Source: Paramecium pentaurelia (Eukaryota; Ciliophora; Oligohymenophorea; Peniculida; Parameciidae). Taken from it: a stretch of DNA of 64,000 bases. This document shows, piece after piece, positions 1-13,459 of this stretch; position 1 is the stretch's first letter, and every line of letters begins with the position of its first letter. The position numbers and the translations under genes were made by a program. Location: the NCBI GenBank assembly GCA_905183005.1, contig CAJJDO010000005.1, positions 766,641 to 830,640 of the forward strand. Reading direction: 5' to 3'. The notes under the pieces are model-generated. The model was given only the letters and a program-made list of their open reading frames with translations. It did no database searches and was not told the origin of the DNA.

Positions 1-538
1 TTCAAATAATGATACATTTCCTTCATATCGTGCCCCATTTTTACAAACATAAATACCAAATCCATTACATTTATCATCTTTCCATTCACCTTCATAATAA
101 TCTTCGTCATCTAATATTAATTTGCCTTTGCCATTGAGTTTGCCTTCAAGGAAAGTGCCAGAATAGATACTACCTGAAGGCCATTTAAGAACACCTTGTC
201 CATCCTTTAATCCGTTCATCCATTCTCCTTTATATGTAGTTCCATCTGAAAAAGTGATTTCTAAATTGAACTAAATCCTTACCTTCTAATTGAACTCTCT
301 ACATTTTTCCAATCGTACTTTAAATGAGTTAATTCTCTTTCTTTATACTACTAATGCTGGCATCAGATTTGCCTTAATCATTATCAGCGTTAAATCTCTC
401 GGTTTCTTTATTATTTCTTTATTGGCTTTCTTTTAATGATTTGTTTTTTGATAATACAACCTCTTATTTATCATTACCCCCCTTACTAGTGATTTCTTAA
501 TCATTAGTACAGCAAGTATTACTACATGTTGCACCCAT
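1..538 (-). CDS. MORN-repeat protein, N-terminally lipidated type (C-terminus beyond window)
   Basis: The start is the ATG at 538-536 and the coding continues past base 1, so the C-terminus is missing. One 22-nt intron (261-282) separates a polar N-terminal region of about 85 residues from the repeats. At least four MORN repeats are visible, including YKGEWMNGLKDGQG, YSGTFLEGKLNGKG and YEGEWKDDKCNGFG. MORN repeats form a beta-hairpin ladder that often places proteins at membranes or the cytoskeleton. The protein begins MGATCSNTCC: Gly2 plus nearby Cys fits N-myristoylation and palmitoylation, so membrane anchoring is inferred. TAA and TAG codons are used for Gln in the N-terminal part. The family call is firm; the partner or pathway cannot be told. 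Confidence 0.85.
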
Positions 539-819
539 TTATAATTAAATAATTAAATTATGATAAATAGCTATCAAAACAACTGTTATATCATTTATTG
601 GTATTATAGTTATCACTCTAGCTTAAATTGATTACTAATGATAAAGTCGAGCCTGATTACACATAAGAATGAAGTGTAAAACAGGGGTAGGTATATTATC
701 ATACAAATAATCTATATTAAAAATCAGCATTTTTAAATGAACATATCATAAATAATTATATGTCTATGTTCTTATCATAAGTTTATTTTGTAAAGCCTAT
801 GCGTATCTAGACAGCTGGT

Positions 820-1128
820 TCAAAATTATTATTAATATATATTCATTTATTATTATAAAGGTTAACTTAGAGCTAAAAATTCAGGAGTGTATTGACTGTC
901 TTGTTGAGAATATAATTTAGTCTATTGAGGAGGTAAACTAAACTCTGGTGTTTATGACAATTGCATAGATAATTGATTGCCAGGGAAAAAAGATTAATTT
1001 TATTCACTTATTTTATTTTCTTACTCCTCATATGGAACTTCATCTTAGTAAGTCATCTACTAAATATGATTAACATCGTTATATGTATTTATTTCAGGAG
1101 TTGAAGCTAATTTACAGATCTGTCCCAT
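820..1128 (-). CDS. Small hypothetical protein with MGxxC N-terminus
   Basis: Single exon of 102 codons plus TGA, open only if TAA/TAG are Gln. The protein starts MGQICKLAST, again a myristoylation/palmitoylation-type start like the neighbouring MORN protein 282 bases downstream on the same strand. The rest is polar and Gln/Pro-rich, with the short motif TPEF occurring twice (around residues 62 and 86) inside similar surroundings (SQTPEFSLP and QYTPEFLAL). No known domain is recognised. After the stop, the +1 frame stays open for about 50 codons, but I found no GT...AG intron that would join it, so the stop at 820-822 is kept. Function unknown; a membrane-tethered peptide or adaptor is only a guess. 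Confidence 0.6.
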
Positions 1129-2098
1129 CTTAATTAGTAAAATATAATTTATTTTACTAATTAAACTCTTTCATTCTATTTTAGAATGATTATTATTTTT
1201 TATAGAAATTAGGTAATAACATACTAATTTAATCAGAAAGATAATTACTTATTTTTAATACTTCACTTAGCTAATATAATTTGTATGAAAAATCATACTC
1301 TAATCTCTGATAATTTATTCTTATTCTATAGGACCATAGGGTAATAAATAGTAAAAATCTAATTGAAAAAAATAGACTAAGTAAAATTTACAATATTATA
1401 TCATTAATTTAAAGAGATCTTAAATAATTTACATTAGAAAAAAAAAATATATTGCTTATTTGATAAATATTTAAAATTTACAAATGCTATATTACTATAA
1501 GATTCATGAGAACTAATATTTTATTTAATAAATAAATAAATATTTAATTATCTTAATCAAAAACAGCTAGTATCTTTTCTTAAATTATTGATTAAATTGA
1601 ATAACTTTATTTCTTTATTTAATTTTTGTAATTATAAAATTTTCTAAAGTTCTAAAAATAAATTAGCTCAAGTTTTTATATGACTTAAAAACTAATTAGA
1701 ATTACTACTTCTTTTATATTCTCCAAAAACTCTCTTGCAATTATTTGGTATAATTTCTTACAATTATTTCATTTAATTTATTGAAATAGTAATTGATCCT
1801 AAATGACTAGTAAAAATAATTGAAATGCATTTTAAATATTTATTTGATAAAAATTCAATTAATAATGATCTTATAATTAATTTCTTTGTAAATGTATACA
1901 ATTCTTATATAAAATGTAATTTTATATTAATTATTGATACTTTTTATTGAGTCTTGTTCTTAAGATTATAACATTGTTAACTTAGTGGAATTAACTTTAA
2001 TTAAGGTTCTTTAGTTTCTTTTAGTTATCTTGATAATTAAACAATGAATTCTTAAATAAAATATTGGGTAATTATATTAATAATATTTTGAATTTGCA
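1129..2098. other. Divergent intergenic region, no gene seen
   Basis: About 970 bases between the divergently transcribed small MGQIC gene and the Rab gene. It is almost pure A/T with TGA in all frames at short intervals, and I see no continuous ciliate-code frame, tRNA or repeat. It must hold the promoters of both neighbours, but no element can be named. It is unusually long for this gene-dense window, so a decayed gene is possible. Confidence 0.5.
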
Positions 2099-2852
2099 AT
2101 GGACAATCCAAATAATGAAGATTACTCTGACTTCTTTAAAGGTAATGAAATTTAAAAATTAGAATAGTTGTTCTAGTAGGCGATGCTGGAGTTGGTAAAA
2201 CACATTTAATGACCAGGTAATTCATTTATACAACCACAGATATGTGAAAGGTTGCCTACCGAAAAATGCTGTACCCACCATTGGGATTGAGTTTGCAGGA
2301 AAGACAGTCACTTTATAAAATGGCAAAAAGGTTAAAGCATAAATTTGGGATACTGCTGGACAAGAAAGGTACAGAGGAATCACAAGCACGTATTAGAATA
2401 TAATTAATTCAGTCATTTTAGAAAAGCAGGAGGAGCTTTAGTAGTTTATGATGTAACAAAGGAGAAGACTTTTGAAAGTGTTGTTAAGTGGATGGAGGAT
2501 TTACGATATTAGGCCGAACCAGATGTGGTTATAATGTTGGTTGGTAATAAAATAGATTTAGTTGAAAATAATGGAAGTGCAAGGTTGTCATGTTTTGTTA
2601 TACATAGAAAAGTTTAAAAAGAAGACGCAAAAAATTTAGCATAACAGCATAAAGTTTTATTTGAGGAATCAAGTGCTGTCACAGGTTAGAATGTAGGATA
2701 GTGCTTTGATAGATTGCTTTAAGGTTCTAATTGTCTTATCATTAGAAATGTATAAAATAAAATCACTAACACCTGGACAAGATAATCAAAATCAAGGGAT
2801 TTCATTAAACAATTAAAATTAGACCTAAAATCCTGACAACTGCAAATGTTGA
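2099..2852 (+). CDS. Rab11-like small GTPase
   Basis: Five introns (2142-2167, 2217-2239, 2390-2421, 2584-2607, 2724-2745) give a 208-residue protein. Guanine-nucleotide motifs are in order: GDAGVGKT near residue 20, IGIEF effector motif near 45, WDTAGQERYRGITS near 70, NKID near 120, SSAVTG near 155. It ends CKC, a Rab-type CXC double geranylgeranylation signal, so it should act on vesicle membranes. The stretch FKVVLVGDAG and KAQIWDTAGQE resembles the Rab11 group (recycling endosome or contractile-vacuole traffic in ciliates; inference). Oddity: the usual YYR after ITS is not encoded; splicing the 32-nt intron 3 gives ITSTKAGGALVVYD. Either this intron call is off or the copy has lost these residues. 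Confidence 0.88.
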
Positions 2853-3061
2853 AAATCATATATATATTAAATCCATTTTATAATAAGTATTAACTCCTTT
2901 TAATATCTTTTTAGTTTAATCTTTCTTTTTTTTTTGAGAAACTATTCGAATATTAACGATTTTTTTATACTATTTCAAATTTTAATCAATTGAAAAAATG
3001 ATCTAAATGTATATTAAATAAAAAATGAAATAATATTTAGATAAACACATAGGTTTTAATT

Positions 3062-6000
3062 TCAATTATCTTGGCTCTTTAATGGTAAATGAAATCTTGA
3101 AAGTCTTGCAGTAAGCAAATTGCTCTTAGTCCTCAGTAGTTTACTATTATTTCTTGATGATTAGTATTGTTCACTTGGATTATTTTCAAACTCTGATTAT
3201 ATCTTGATATCTCCATTGTTTAGATTGTTAAGTCTATTATATTTAATATATTTACTATTTATAATTAAGTATAAATCTAGCATGCTAAATTAGATAGATC
3301 TTTATCAATTAAAATCGTTTGCGTATCAATTATTTCCTTTCTTATGAATTTCTAAATAATCGTAAACAATATTTATTATTTTATACAATATAAGGAAATT
3401 TTAATGAGATATATTATTTTACTTTATCTACATGTTCAGATAATCGATCAAAGTAAGCAAATAAAATTTTAGAGATAACTCGTACTATAAAGAATAGATT
3501 AAGTAATGCCAATAAAAAATAAGATGGTATCACTATTTCTTAGATATCCAAACTCTAAGAAGTGTAAATAGTTTATGATAAAATTATTGAAACTTTACAA
3601 ATTGCTGTTTATAAACTGTCAATTTTGTTCAAATCTCCAGCTTCATAAGGTTTATAATGATTAGTCAAATAACCATAAACTAAAAGTACAAAAAATATTA
3701 GAGATGACTTAACAGCAACATAATCCTCATAATAAATTAAAACATATATTATAAATTCTTTCTATAAGATTTTTATAGTTTCCCAATAATAGATGTCTAC
3801 TTTATATTCATTATATAAATATCCCCAAATTTTTCTAACTTTGCTTGTGTTTAAATGTGCTCTATTATTATATACTACAAACCAAAAGAACATTGGTAAT
3901 AATATACTAATTATTACAAATGATGGTATAATAAAAAATGATAACCATTTATAATGTTGCTCAGTATTATAATCATATGCAACATTCCCAGTGATCCATT
4001 ATACATTAGAAATATTTCTGTATGATAATAAAGCAACTAAACCACTGATAATATTTGGAGATAAATAGATATATATGTAAATAAAAGTTGTAGTTATGAA
4101 AGTAATGCTCATCTTTTTTTTCTTATCAAAAATTAACAAAATTAGATGCATTCCAATAAAAATAAAAATATATAATCCTACCATAACATATCCCCACAAA
4201 ATCCTAAAATATAAGATTGGAATTGTAGTCATTTAAACTAAATAGCAATCCAATGAAAATGACATAGATTCTATTGGATTTCCTACTGATTTGAATGTTA
4301 ATAATATTCCTGCAGGAATTGCTAATTGGAAAGTAGATATTGAACTAATAATTTGTAAGTAATTTGTAAACACTTTAAGTAATACTGAGGTTTAAGAAGA
4401 TTAAAAAATAATGTGCTTGACAATAATTTTTAATTTAGTATAAAATGTAAACTCTTCAATCAATTTAATTGTACTATTTACAGATAAAAATACTGACAAT
4501 AGAGTCCATATAAGTACAAAACAAATATTTGCAATATTACCAGCCATATCTTCACAACTTGAGCAACTGTATTATTAAGCCAAAGAAAAAGATCCAAATC
4601 CTTAAGTATTATAAAGATCACATTATTCACATAAAGCACCTATATGACCAAGAGAACAAGATTTATCTCCTGTTTACCACCCTCCTTTACAATTTAGTTT
4701 CAAATGATAACATTCTTCTATCAAATTGCTATAATAATATGCTCTCCAAAATCCTTCTCTTAATTCAATCATAGCTGGCTGTAAACTTTTCATTTTTACT
4801 TCATCTCTAAATTCACATTTTAAAGCATCTATTGTAACTGAAAACTGATTTTATGTTATATCACATTCTATACACCCTCCTGATGTAGAATTTAAATATT
4901 CTCCCAATTAACATTTAAATGTTCTTAATTTTACTAATAAATAATAATCAGTGATAACATTTTTTTTTTCATAAGGAAATACTTCATTAAATTAAAGTAC
5001 TTATATTTAATCACATGCAAATACTAATAAAAGAGATATTTAATCATCAGTTTGAGGATTAAAATAAATAATCAAATCATCCAAATTATAATCACCAGTT
5101 GTTAAATTAAACTCAATTTAGTTAATTGATAAATATTATTATGTAATTATAGGATCAATTTATAATTTAGAATAGACAATTTCTTCAGTATTTTTAATCT
5201 CTTAAGCATAAATTGAACAAAATGAATTACTTAGATTAGTAATTTATTCTCCAAAAGAATTAATAGCAAGTATTCTAAAAGATAAATTATAGTGTTAGTA
5301 GGATTAAGTAGTATAATCAAAATATTTATATTTAGAAATTCTAATACCAGATGGTAATAAAAGTGTTTTAGTTTTCTGCTCTTATCCAAGAATAGAATAT
5401 GGTTGAATTTGTGCTTCTTCAATCATTGATGAAATATTTTTAAAGGTTAATTTGTTATCTAAAAGTATTTATTAAGTGAATTATAGTTTTAATTATTTAG
5501 GATATTCCACAATGTTATTTCCATAATAATGAGCCATGTTATTTTTCATAAATAAATTCATAACTTTTGGTTATATCATTTGATCATTGCTCATATAGAC
5601 ACCTCCTGCAATTTTGGCAGTATTATTAATAATTAAACTATTAATGACAGTAATTTGAGTCTAATTAGAATTATAAAATATTCCACCTCCTTTATATTGA
5701 GCCTCATTATATAATAGTTAACAATTATCAAATAAGATATTCACACTTGAAATATAGCAAGCTCCTCCGTACAAAGCTTTATTATATAAAAATTAACTAT
5801 CCTCAATTTTCATCTAAATATTATACTTATGATGAAATTCAATTTCCTCTAAGTCTTAGACTTATAATAATCTATAATTCTCGTCCTCATTGTTATTTAA
5901 TTAGGATTAAAATATTGATAAACAACCTAAACTACCACAGGTATTATTTAATAATTTCATTTTATTAATTTTTAATTTTAAAGACGAAAAATCGAATTCC

Positions 6001-9000
6001 TAGATTGATATCAAACCAAAATAACAATCACTACAATGACATTAATTAAATTCGATATTCTCTAATTAAACCTAATGAAGTTCTTAAAAATTATTAAGTT
6101 CAATAAGACTAAAGTTATTAGCAAAATATTTTTTAATTAAATTTAAATTACAATTTAATTAATTTGTATTATTTCTTAATTTAGTCTAGATAGATGGATG
6201 ATATAGAATTTTTTGAAAATCTGTAGGACACAATAATTGATTATTTATGATTTATGTTTCCTAACTACATTCATATTCTTTAAATTCATAAATTGTGAGT
6301 GATTTAATAATCAAATTATTAATAACTAGTTTAGCTTTGACATCTATATATATTTATATTTTATATACCTTATCTTAATGTAATTCTAATAATTTATGAA
6401 GCAAAAATGGTAGAATTGATAATCTCTAAATTAAGAATATTAACATTAATTCCATTAAATATTTATATTATATTTATTAGATGAATTTAGTGAAAGGAAG
6501 TATTTAATATTGTAAAATTACTATATGAAATGTATATTGCAGGATTTTCTTTTTAATATGGTAAAATATCCTAAATAGATAAATCTTCAATTTATGACAA
6601 ATACATATTGTATTCATTTTCAGTACTTTAAAATTTAGATTATTCTATGTGAATATTTGATATAAGAGATTGTAATTTACTTGGTGAAAAGAATAATATA
6701 GAGCTCTTAAAGGAAAATGAATTTGCAATAGAGACATTAAAGAAAATGATTTCATTTTGAATTATTGATGCTTCTATATAGATAGCTCCTCCTTAAGTTC
6801 GAGAATAGGCTCTATTTATTCTTGTCTCAGATATTCTGAGATTTAAGCGACTTTTAGAAGCATCTATGTATAAGACCCCTCCAGATGAAAATTAATTACT
6901 ATTTAAAGTTGTTAACGTATTTTCAAATGATGATTTACTTATCATAATTTTACCTGTTGATTTTGTGTTAATGTAAAATGCTCCCCCATTTACTGCCAAA
7001 GAATTATTGACAATACATTATATCATGGTTAATTCATTGATAAAGAAATATCCACTTCCACCTTAACTCATTATCCAAAAGATTTCATTGACTACATCAT
7101 TATAATTAGTTTAATCAATAGGTATTAGCAAGTATTTTTGCAATAGTTAATTAGATAGTTAATTTTAATTAACAAACATACAATTCAAAACATATAGTGT
7201 CTCTGATTTTATATATATATTTGAATCAGATGAATTTGATACTGTGTTTTATTAAAACAATGAATCTTCAATAATCACTTATCCTATTTGAGATTCAATT
7301 ATAAATGTAGATGAAGAATGTAATTAAGTATCATCTTCATATTTATTAAGGAAATTCCCTTAAAATTTAATGTTTTAAAAGAGAATTTTAGTGTTTTTGT
7401 AAGTTTGGATAGATATTATTGAAGAGAGTCGATTTAATTATGTGATAATCAACATATTATTAACAAATATTGAATTCTTAATAGTAATTTGATCAGGTTC
7501 TATCTAATCATTAAGACTCTATCCTTCAAAGATAAAGTATGGATAATCGATGATAACTGAATCTGATATATTAACATCATCAATATATACTTTGAAAAAG
7601 GATTAAATATTAAGAACAAAAGGTAAATCAAAAAAGTAATACTATCTTATACAATTAATTGATGTATGCAAAGCTTTAAGCTCATATTAAGGATTTAATT
7701 AAATTGTAAATTTCATCAATTAAACAAGTTTACTATTTCTAATTGTTAATTCTGGATAGCCTAATCCTCTAGTTATATTCAAATTTACAAAAATGCAATA
7801 GCTACATTCAAAGTAAAGTTAACTAAGATCACCTGATACAAAACTATATGAAAGCTTACCAACTTAAACATTAAAATATTGATTATTATACAAATAAAGA
7901 TTTTAAACAGTTATGCTTATGTTTTCCACTTGATTTTATAGAACATAAATAAAAGCTTTTTCTTAAAGATATTTATTATTAATGAAATTAATATTCTCTA
8001 AAAATAATACCTTAGAAGATTCTCTTACTTCTTTAGATTCGCTTAATTTACCATAATTAGTAATTATTTGTCCAAATTCTATATAACATGATTCTACATC
8101 AAATCCAATAATACTAAAAGTGTTGCCAATAAAAAATGATGATTAATCAAGAAATTTAATGTTTTTAAGTCTAAAATTTTTAACTTAAATTTATTTTCCA
8201 GATAGAATTCTAATAAAGGAAGATGAATTTTCAAAGATTACATCAATCAAAGTGAAATTTTCTAATTATATTATGCCTATATCATAATTTTTTTAGAAAT
8301 TGGAAGTTATAAAACTAGAATTTTATGTAAATAAAGTATTTTAAACTGTTACATTAATAAATTAGATAATACTATTAGAAAATGTATTATTTTCAGCAAA
8401 AAAGTAAAATAAACTAGTATTTCTTAAATAATTATTAAAAATCTTTAAATTTTAAACAATCATTTGTGATCCTTCTGCACTAATAAAAGGATAGTACTAA
8501 TAAAATACAGAATCAGTCAAATTCAAATTAAAATTCATATCAATTATAGTAAACTATTTTGATCTATTACAAATTATGGAAAAATCTAAGGTGTTGTTTT
8601 CAATAGTTTAAATTAGGCTTACATTTCTAAAAATTACAATTTATGGGTAGTGTTTATTTTAAATTTAAAAACTATGTGTAATATTATCATTAATTGTTGC
8701 AAAATAAGGTGAAGGAGATTTAAAATTGAAATTTTCAAATATGATTTAATCAAAATTGATTAGTTTAAAATATTCAAATGTTGAAAATAGAACATCAGAA
8801 TTTATATTATAAAATCTAATATTTACTTTTTTTAAATTAAATACATTTTATTTTAATTTGTTATTTAAATTAGAACCATAATCAAGATAATATTCTGGAG
8901 ATTAAAATTAATAATTAATTGTTATTTCTTCAATATTTTCGCTATTATAATATTCTAACAGTTAAGATGTTTCATAAGATTCCAATTTATTATATACCAC

Positions 9001-12000
9001 AATATCTAAAATAGATTAATACATTGATTTTAAATTTAAATTTGTTTCTTATTGTTATGCATCATATACTTCACCTAAAGTGTTATATACTTTAAAACTT
9101 AGTTCTAGTTTTTTTGTACATTTTTATAATTCTCCACAATTTTATAATGTTAAGACTTCAGGCAAAATGTATTTATATTTTTTATTTTCATCTACATAAT
9201 AGCATTTAAATGAATATTTTAGGTACGAAGAGTTTTAATCAAAAAATAAATTTACTTTTGAAATTTCTTATTAAGTTCTTGGATAACAAGCTTAGCAATA
9301 ATTAGGACAACTTTAACATTAAGATTCTTATTAGCTTAGAATACTATCAAACTTATAACTTCTTTATTTATTAAAAACAGTAGATTTGCATTTAACACAT
9401 CGGGTTTAATATTATTAAAGGCTATTTTTTCTAATTCTACAATCTTCGCAATCATCATCACAATCAGGAAGACAAACATTTTCAAAAATGATATAATTAA
9501 CTTAACAACTTAAGCAAATAATTTGTTGTTGAGAAATATCAAAACCAACAGCATAGAGTTCAAATGGATGTTGACCATTCTAATTAATAAAATGTGAATA
9601 AAATGCTTTAATTTCCCATTTCCAATAATCATTAACCCCAATATTTTATTAAACACATGTTTTACATGGATTGGGACATTGTTTACATAATCCAGTTTAT
9701 ATATTTGAATAATACCCTTCTTAACATATGATACAAAATGAATTTATTGATTATGAATAATTATTAATACATTATAAACATTATGGAATATCTTCACAAT
9801 ATATATTTTATATAGAATTAATTAAAGATTAACTTTTTAAACATTAAATATGTTAATTTGAATATAATTATATTGCAATATCACATAATTACATATCTTA
9901 AGATAATAATTCACATTTATTAGTTTAAAAAGAATAATAATAACCTTTATAACATTAAGCACAACCTAAATGTATTTTATATTTATCCCATTATATATAT
10001 TCTCTATTTTTATCTATTGAAACTATTAAATTATTATTATTATCATAAACATATTCAAAACAATATTCACAATTATCTATTGAACAATAACCACAATTTA
10101 TTCCATCTAAACTTAAATAATATTTCTTATTCTCTATACAATAAAAACATTGATAAGAATTACATTTTTGACAATATGATCCACAATCTATGCATAAGTT
10201 ATTTAAAAAGTATTATTACTCTTAACAATAAAAGTCATACTAGCAGAATTCTTCTTAATTTTTAAAATAGCATAATTCACATTTCTAACATAATTTACAA
10301 TGTCCTTAATCAGTTAAAGTATATTTAGACTCACATTAAATACAATAAAATTCTGATTAACAATACTAACATCCCTCTAAACATTATTGGCATTCTCCTT
10401 TTTTTAAAAAATATCCACCCTTACAATACATTTTATTATAAGACATGTATTTTCCCCCAATAATCTAATGTGAAAATTCATTATGGTTATCAAAATTTAT
10501 TTTATAACTTAAGTTTAAATTAAAATGTACATTTCAACCATTGAATAGAACCTCATCTAATAAAAGAAAGGTGATTCTGAATTTTCTGATATAAAATCGA
10601 AATCACACAAAAATGTTTGATTAAAAAGGTTTGGACTAAGATAACATAAAGCACAATCTAATTTGTAGTTCTTTTCAATTTGAGATAAATGTGGACTATG
10701 ATTAATTAATTTATATACCATGCTATGCAAGCATCATGATATTAAAAATATCCAAAATCACACTAAATTTTCGATTCATCACATTAATAATAACCAATCT
10801 TGTCACAAGTTATTTCATAATATTTTTATTAAAATACTCCATCAAAATCTGATATCCCTTAAGAAATATGATAAAAAGAATAATACTTATGCACTCTATT
10901 GATGATAATGTCTCTAAATAACCATCTAAGCATATGCATTGATGATGATTTGGAGAATATATTCTATTTGAATTTTCATGACAACTTAAACAATCTAAAG
11001 CACTAATTCCTTAACAAGTCTAACAAGAATAATGACAAGGAATTTCATATGATGATTCATAATTATTTTAGCAATACTAAAAAAATTTCCAATCACTTAA
11101 ATAACCTTTAAAATTAGAAGGATAAAATCTATCCCCTCCAATATCAATATATAAGTTTACGTTAGAAAAATGATTAATTGGATTATTCCATTTGCATTCA
11201 ATAAATTGATCATTTTAAGGAAAGTAAACACGATATATAGGTTTCCCTTAATTAAGAGAAGATCCTTCTTCATACTAAATAAAATGCCATTGAGACAATA
11301 AATCTTTCAAAGAATCATCTAAAATCTTAAAGGTTTCAATCTAATCTTATTATTATGTATGAGGAAAAGAGTAACTATAGGTTGATGCTGTGAAACCATT
11401 AAAACTTATTATTGCATGTTAATGATACAAAATCGATAACAATTAATAATATATTTCTTAATCAAGAGTATTTCTATAATTTATTGATATACTTGTTAAT
11501 GCACTATCAAGTTTGATTTATTAATCTAATTGATTTTACTTAACCCAACCTGAAATTTTATAAGTATTTATTAAAATGTTGTTTATTTATTGAAACATAC
11601 TGTTCCCTCCTGTGAAACGTAAATTATATCTTGTGATCTAAATATTAAATTAAATACAATTTAATTCTATATAACATATTTGTTTAAATTAATTTAAATC
11701 TTATAAAATATTGGTTGATGTAGTTTCAACTTACTTAATTATACCAACAAATGGATTTGTAATTATATTTGATTCTTATATTTAAATATTTTTAAAATAT
11801 CTTATTGAACTTTAAATCATACCTGTTTTTATTACTTTCAACATTTTATCTAATGTGTCCTGATAAAGTTAATCTAAATTAGATTAATAATAATAAAAAG
11901 ATATTTAATTAATATCCTAATGATTATAAAAATAAAAGAAAATCCAAATTCCTTCAAAATTAAAAATATCAATTGGGATAGTTTTCTTAATAACAGATTA

Positions 12001-12429
12001 GTCTATATAAATGTAAATGATATAATTGATTGTCTTTTCAATTTTATTCAATTCAATATAATTAAAAACTAATTATGAATCATCTGATACTCTTTTTAAT
12101 GAATACATAAAGTAATTAATGATATCTAAGTTTAATTATTAATCACTTATTTCTAATTATTTTAAAATTGATTTGTACATTATAAATAATCTTCTTTAAA
12201 TGGAATATATCGAAACCAGAATCCTTAACCAAAAGATGCAAACTCATTATAATCATTCTAATTATTCAAACCATTTAAATCCTCAATCTAATCAATTTAT
12301 ATTAAATTATCATAATCTCTTATGTCCAATTAATTGTAAATACATTAAGTACTATTTACAATCAGTATGCTTTATTTAATTACTTAAATACTTTAGTGAT
12401 AAACTTAGTAAAACGAATGCCATTTCCAT
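3062..12429 (-). CDS. Giant multi-domain cell-surface protein (LamG-like, Cys-rich, beta-helix, multi-TM)
   Basis: Seven introns (12370-12391, 12153-12178, 10858-10886, 10696-10718, 10508-10530, 6344-6368, 3234-3255) give 3065 residues. It opens with a signal-peptide-like MEMAFVLLSLSLNILIV. Around residues 160-450 is a LamG/concanavalin-like region (WHFIQYEEG, GYLSDWKFF). Residues about 450-1030 hold dozens of CxxC units of growth-factor-receptor/furin type. Residues about 1100-2270 are Asn/Ile/Phe-rich strands with GGA-type rungs (GGAFYIN, GGAIYIEAS, GGACYISS, GGGIFYNSN), as in right-handed beta-helix proteins. A second EGF-like Cys cluster (CKGGWQTGDKSC) precedes about seven hydrophobic segments (about 2600-2970) and a basic Ser-rich cytoplasmic tail. 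This architecture suits a large surface receptor or adhesin; ligand unknown. An inverted 386-bp copy of part of it lies at 20783-21168. Confidence 0.85.
9735..10120 (-). repeat. Source copy of a 386-bp inverted duplication
   Basis: This stretch lies in the Cys-rich part of the giant surface-protein gene. Read on the minus strand it matches 20783-21168 of the plus strand at 385 of 386 positions by eye. The single difference is G here versus C there (GAT against CAT, Asp to His) near the 3' end of the match. The two copies are about 10.7 kb apart in opposite orientation. Being inside a full-length gene, this is probably the parental copy. Confidence 0.93.
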
Positions 12430-12562
12430 TGTTCAATATTACTAAATAATTTTACAATTTGTTTTATTATTATTTCAATCAAATATATATAATAAATAGG
12501 AAATTTATCCTAATATTTTGTATATCTGAAACCCTAATTAAGACCATTAAAAACCCATAAAA

Positions 12563-13423
12563 ATGATATATATTGATTATAAAAGGTCAGAGTATAGCCT
12601 AGAAATATGTACTCATGATATTATAGTACTACTCTTTACAAGTCATCATTATGCCAAAAGACTCTTGGTTAATTTTTATATATTTAATAATACTAATTTT
12701 TATATTATTATGGGAATGTCTTATAATAAAATTAGAACTAAGAATTTACATTTATATTCCTAGTATATTTTATTGATTGTTTTATTTATATACTTCATTA
12801 TCAATATTTATATTGATTCATTATATTAGGATGTCAAATATTAACATATTTTAAAACTTAATTCAATAGAAATTTTGATTCATATAATTATTTATAGATT
12901 AAAATAATAAAATGAATACAATATATTATGGGATATCCTCATTTGTATTATAGACTCAAGATAATAAGATTTAATGATAGATTCATATATAAATTAAGTA
13001 ACATTTCAAAATGAATTTTAAAGAATAGAGATGAAACTATATGTAAATGAAATAATAATTAAATTCAATAAAGATGAAATTCTGTTATAAGATCTTTAGT
13101 TATAAGATCTATAAAGCCTATTAGAAATGAATTCATATTGTAATAGTTAGGAGAGTTTAAATTGTGTAAAAATTGAGAAAAATGTTGAATGTAAGCATCT
13201 TAAAACAAGTCTGATAAAAAAAGTTATAAAAATATTAATAATGGGATATTGCATGCTCACAATCTCATGTTATGCTTATATAATAATATTTGATTTGATA
13301 ATCCTTTTAAAGATTAGTAGAATGTGAAAATCATTAGAGCTAACTGAATATATGAAAGTTAGAAACACTTGTACATAAAGTTTAATATAGTACTGTTGGA
13401 TATAAAAAACTAATATAATGTGA
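12563..13423 (+). CDS. Hypothetical membrane protein
   Basis: Starts 133 bases from the divergent start of the giant gene; an in-frame TGA about 39 bases upstream fixes the ATG as the first available. One 21-nt intron (13317-13337) carries an in-frame TGA; with it removed the protein is 279 residues. Hydrophobic segments appear near residues 68-85 (YILLIVLFIYFIINIYI) and 225-250 (MGYCMLTISCYAYIIIF). The segment between them is polar, Glu/Lys/Asn-rich and includes a DLQLQDLQSLL heptad-like stretch. If the intron were not removed, the protein would stop after 254 residues. No family recognised. It converges on the RING gene with 36 bases between stops. Confidence 0.65.
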
Positions 13424-13459
13424 TAGTTATTAATTTTTTAATATAAAATTAATCTTACA

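Noticed and set aside
680..820. +1-frame extension of the small MGQIC protein past its stop
   Set aside because: About 50 open codons follow, but no GT donor is available to join them; a frameshifted relic cannot be excluded.
3186..3188. An earlier stop (TGA) for the giant surface-protein gene
   Set aside because: Removing a 22-nt GT...AG intron at 3234-3255 shifts the frame, continues with a natural basic Ser-rich tail to 3062, and makes the total an exact number of codons.
12563..12763. Short protein ending at 12763 under the standard code
   Set aside because: The TAG there is Gln in this organism; the frame continues to 13423.
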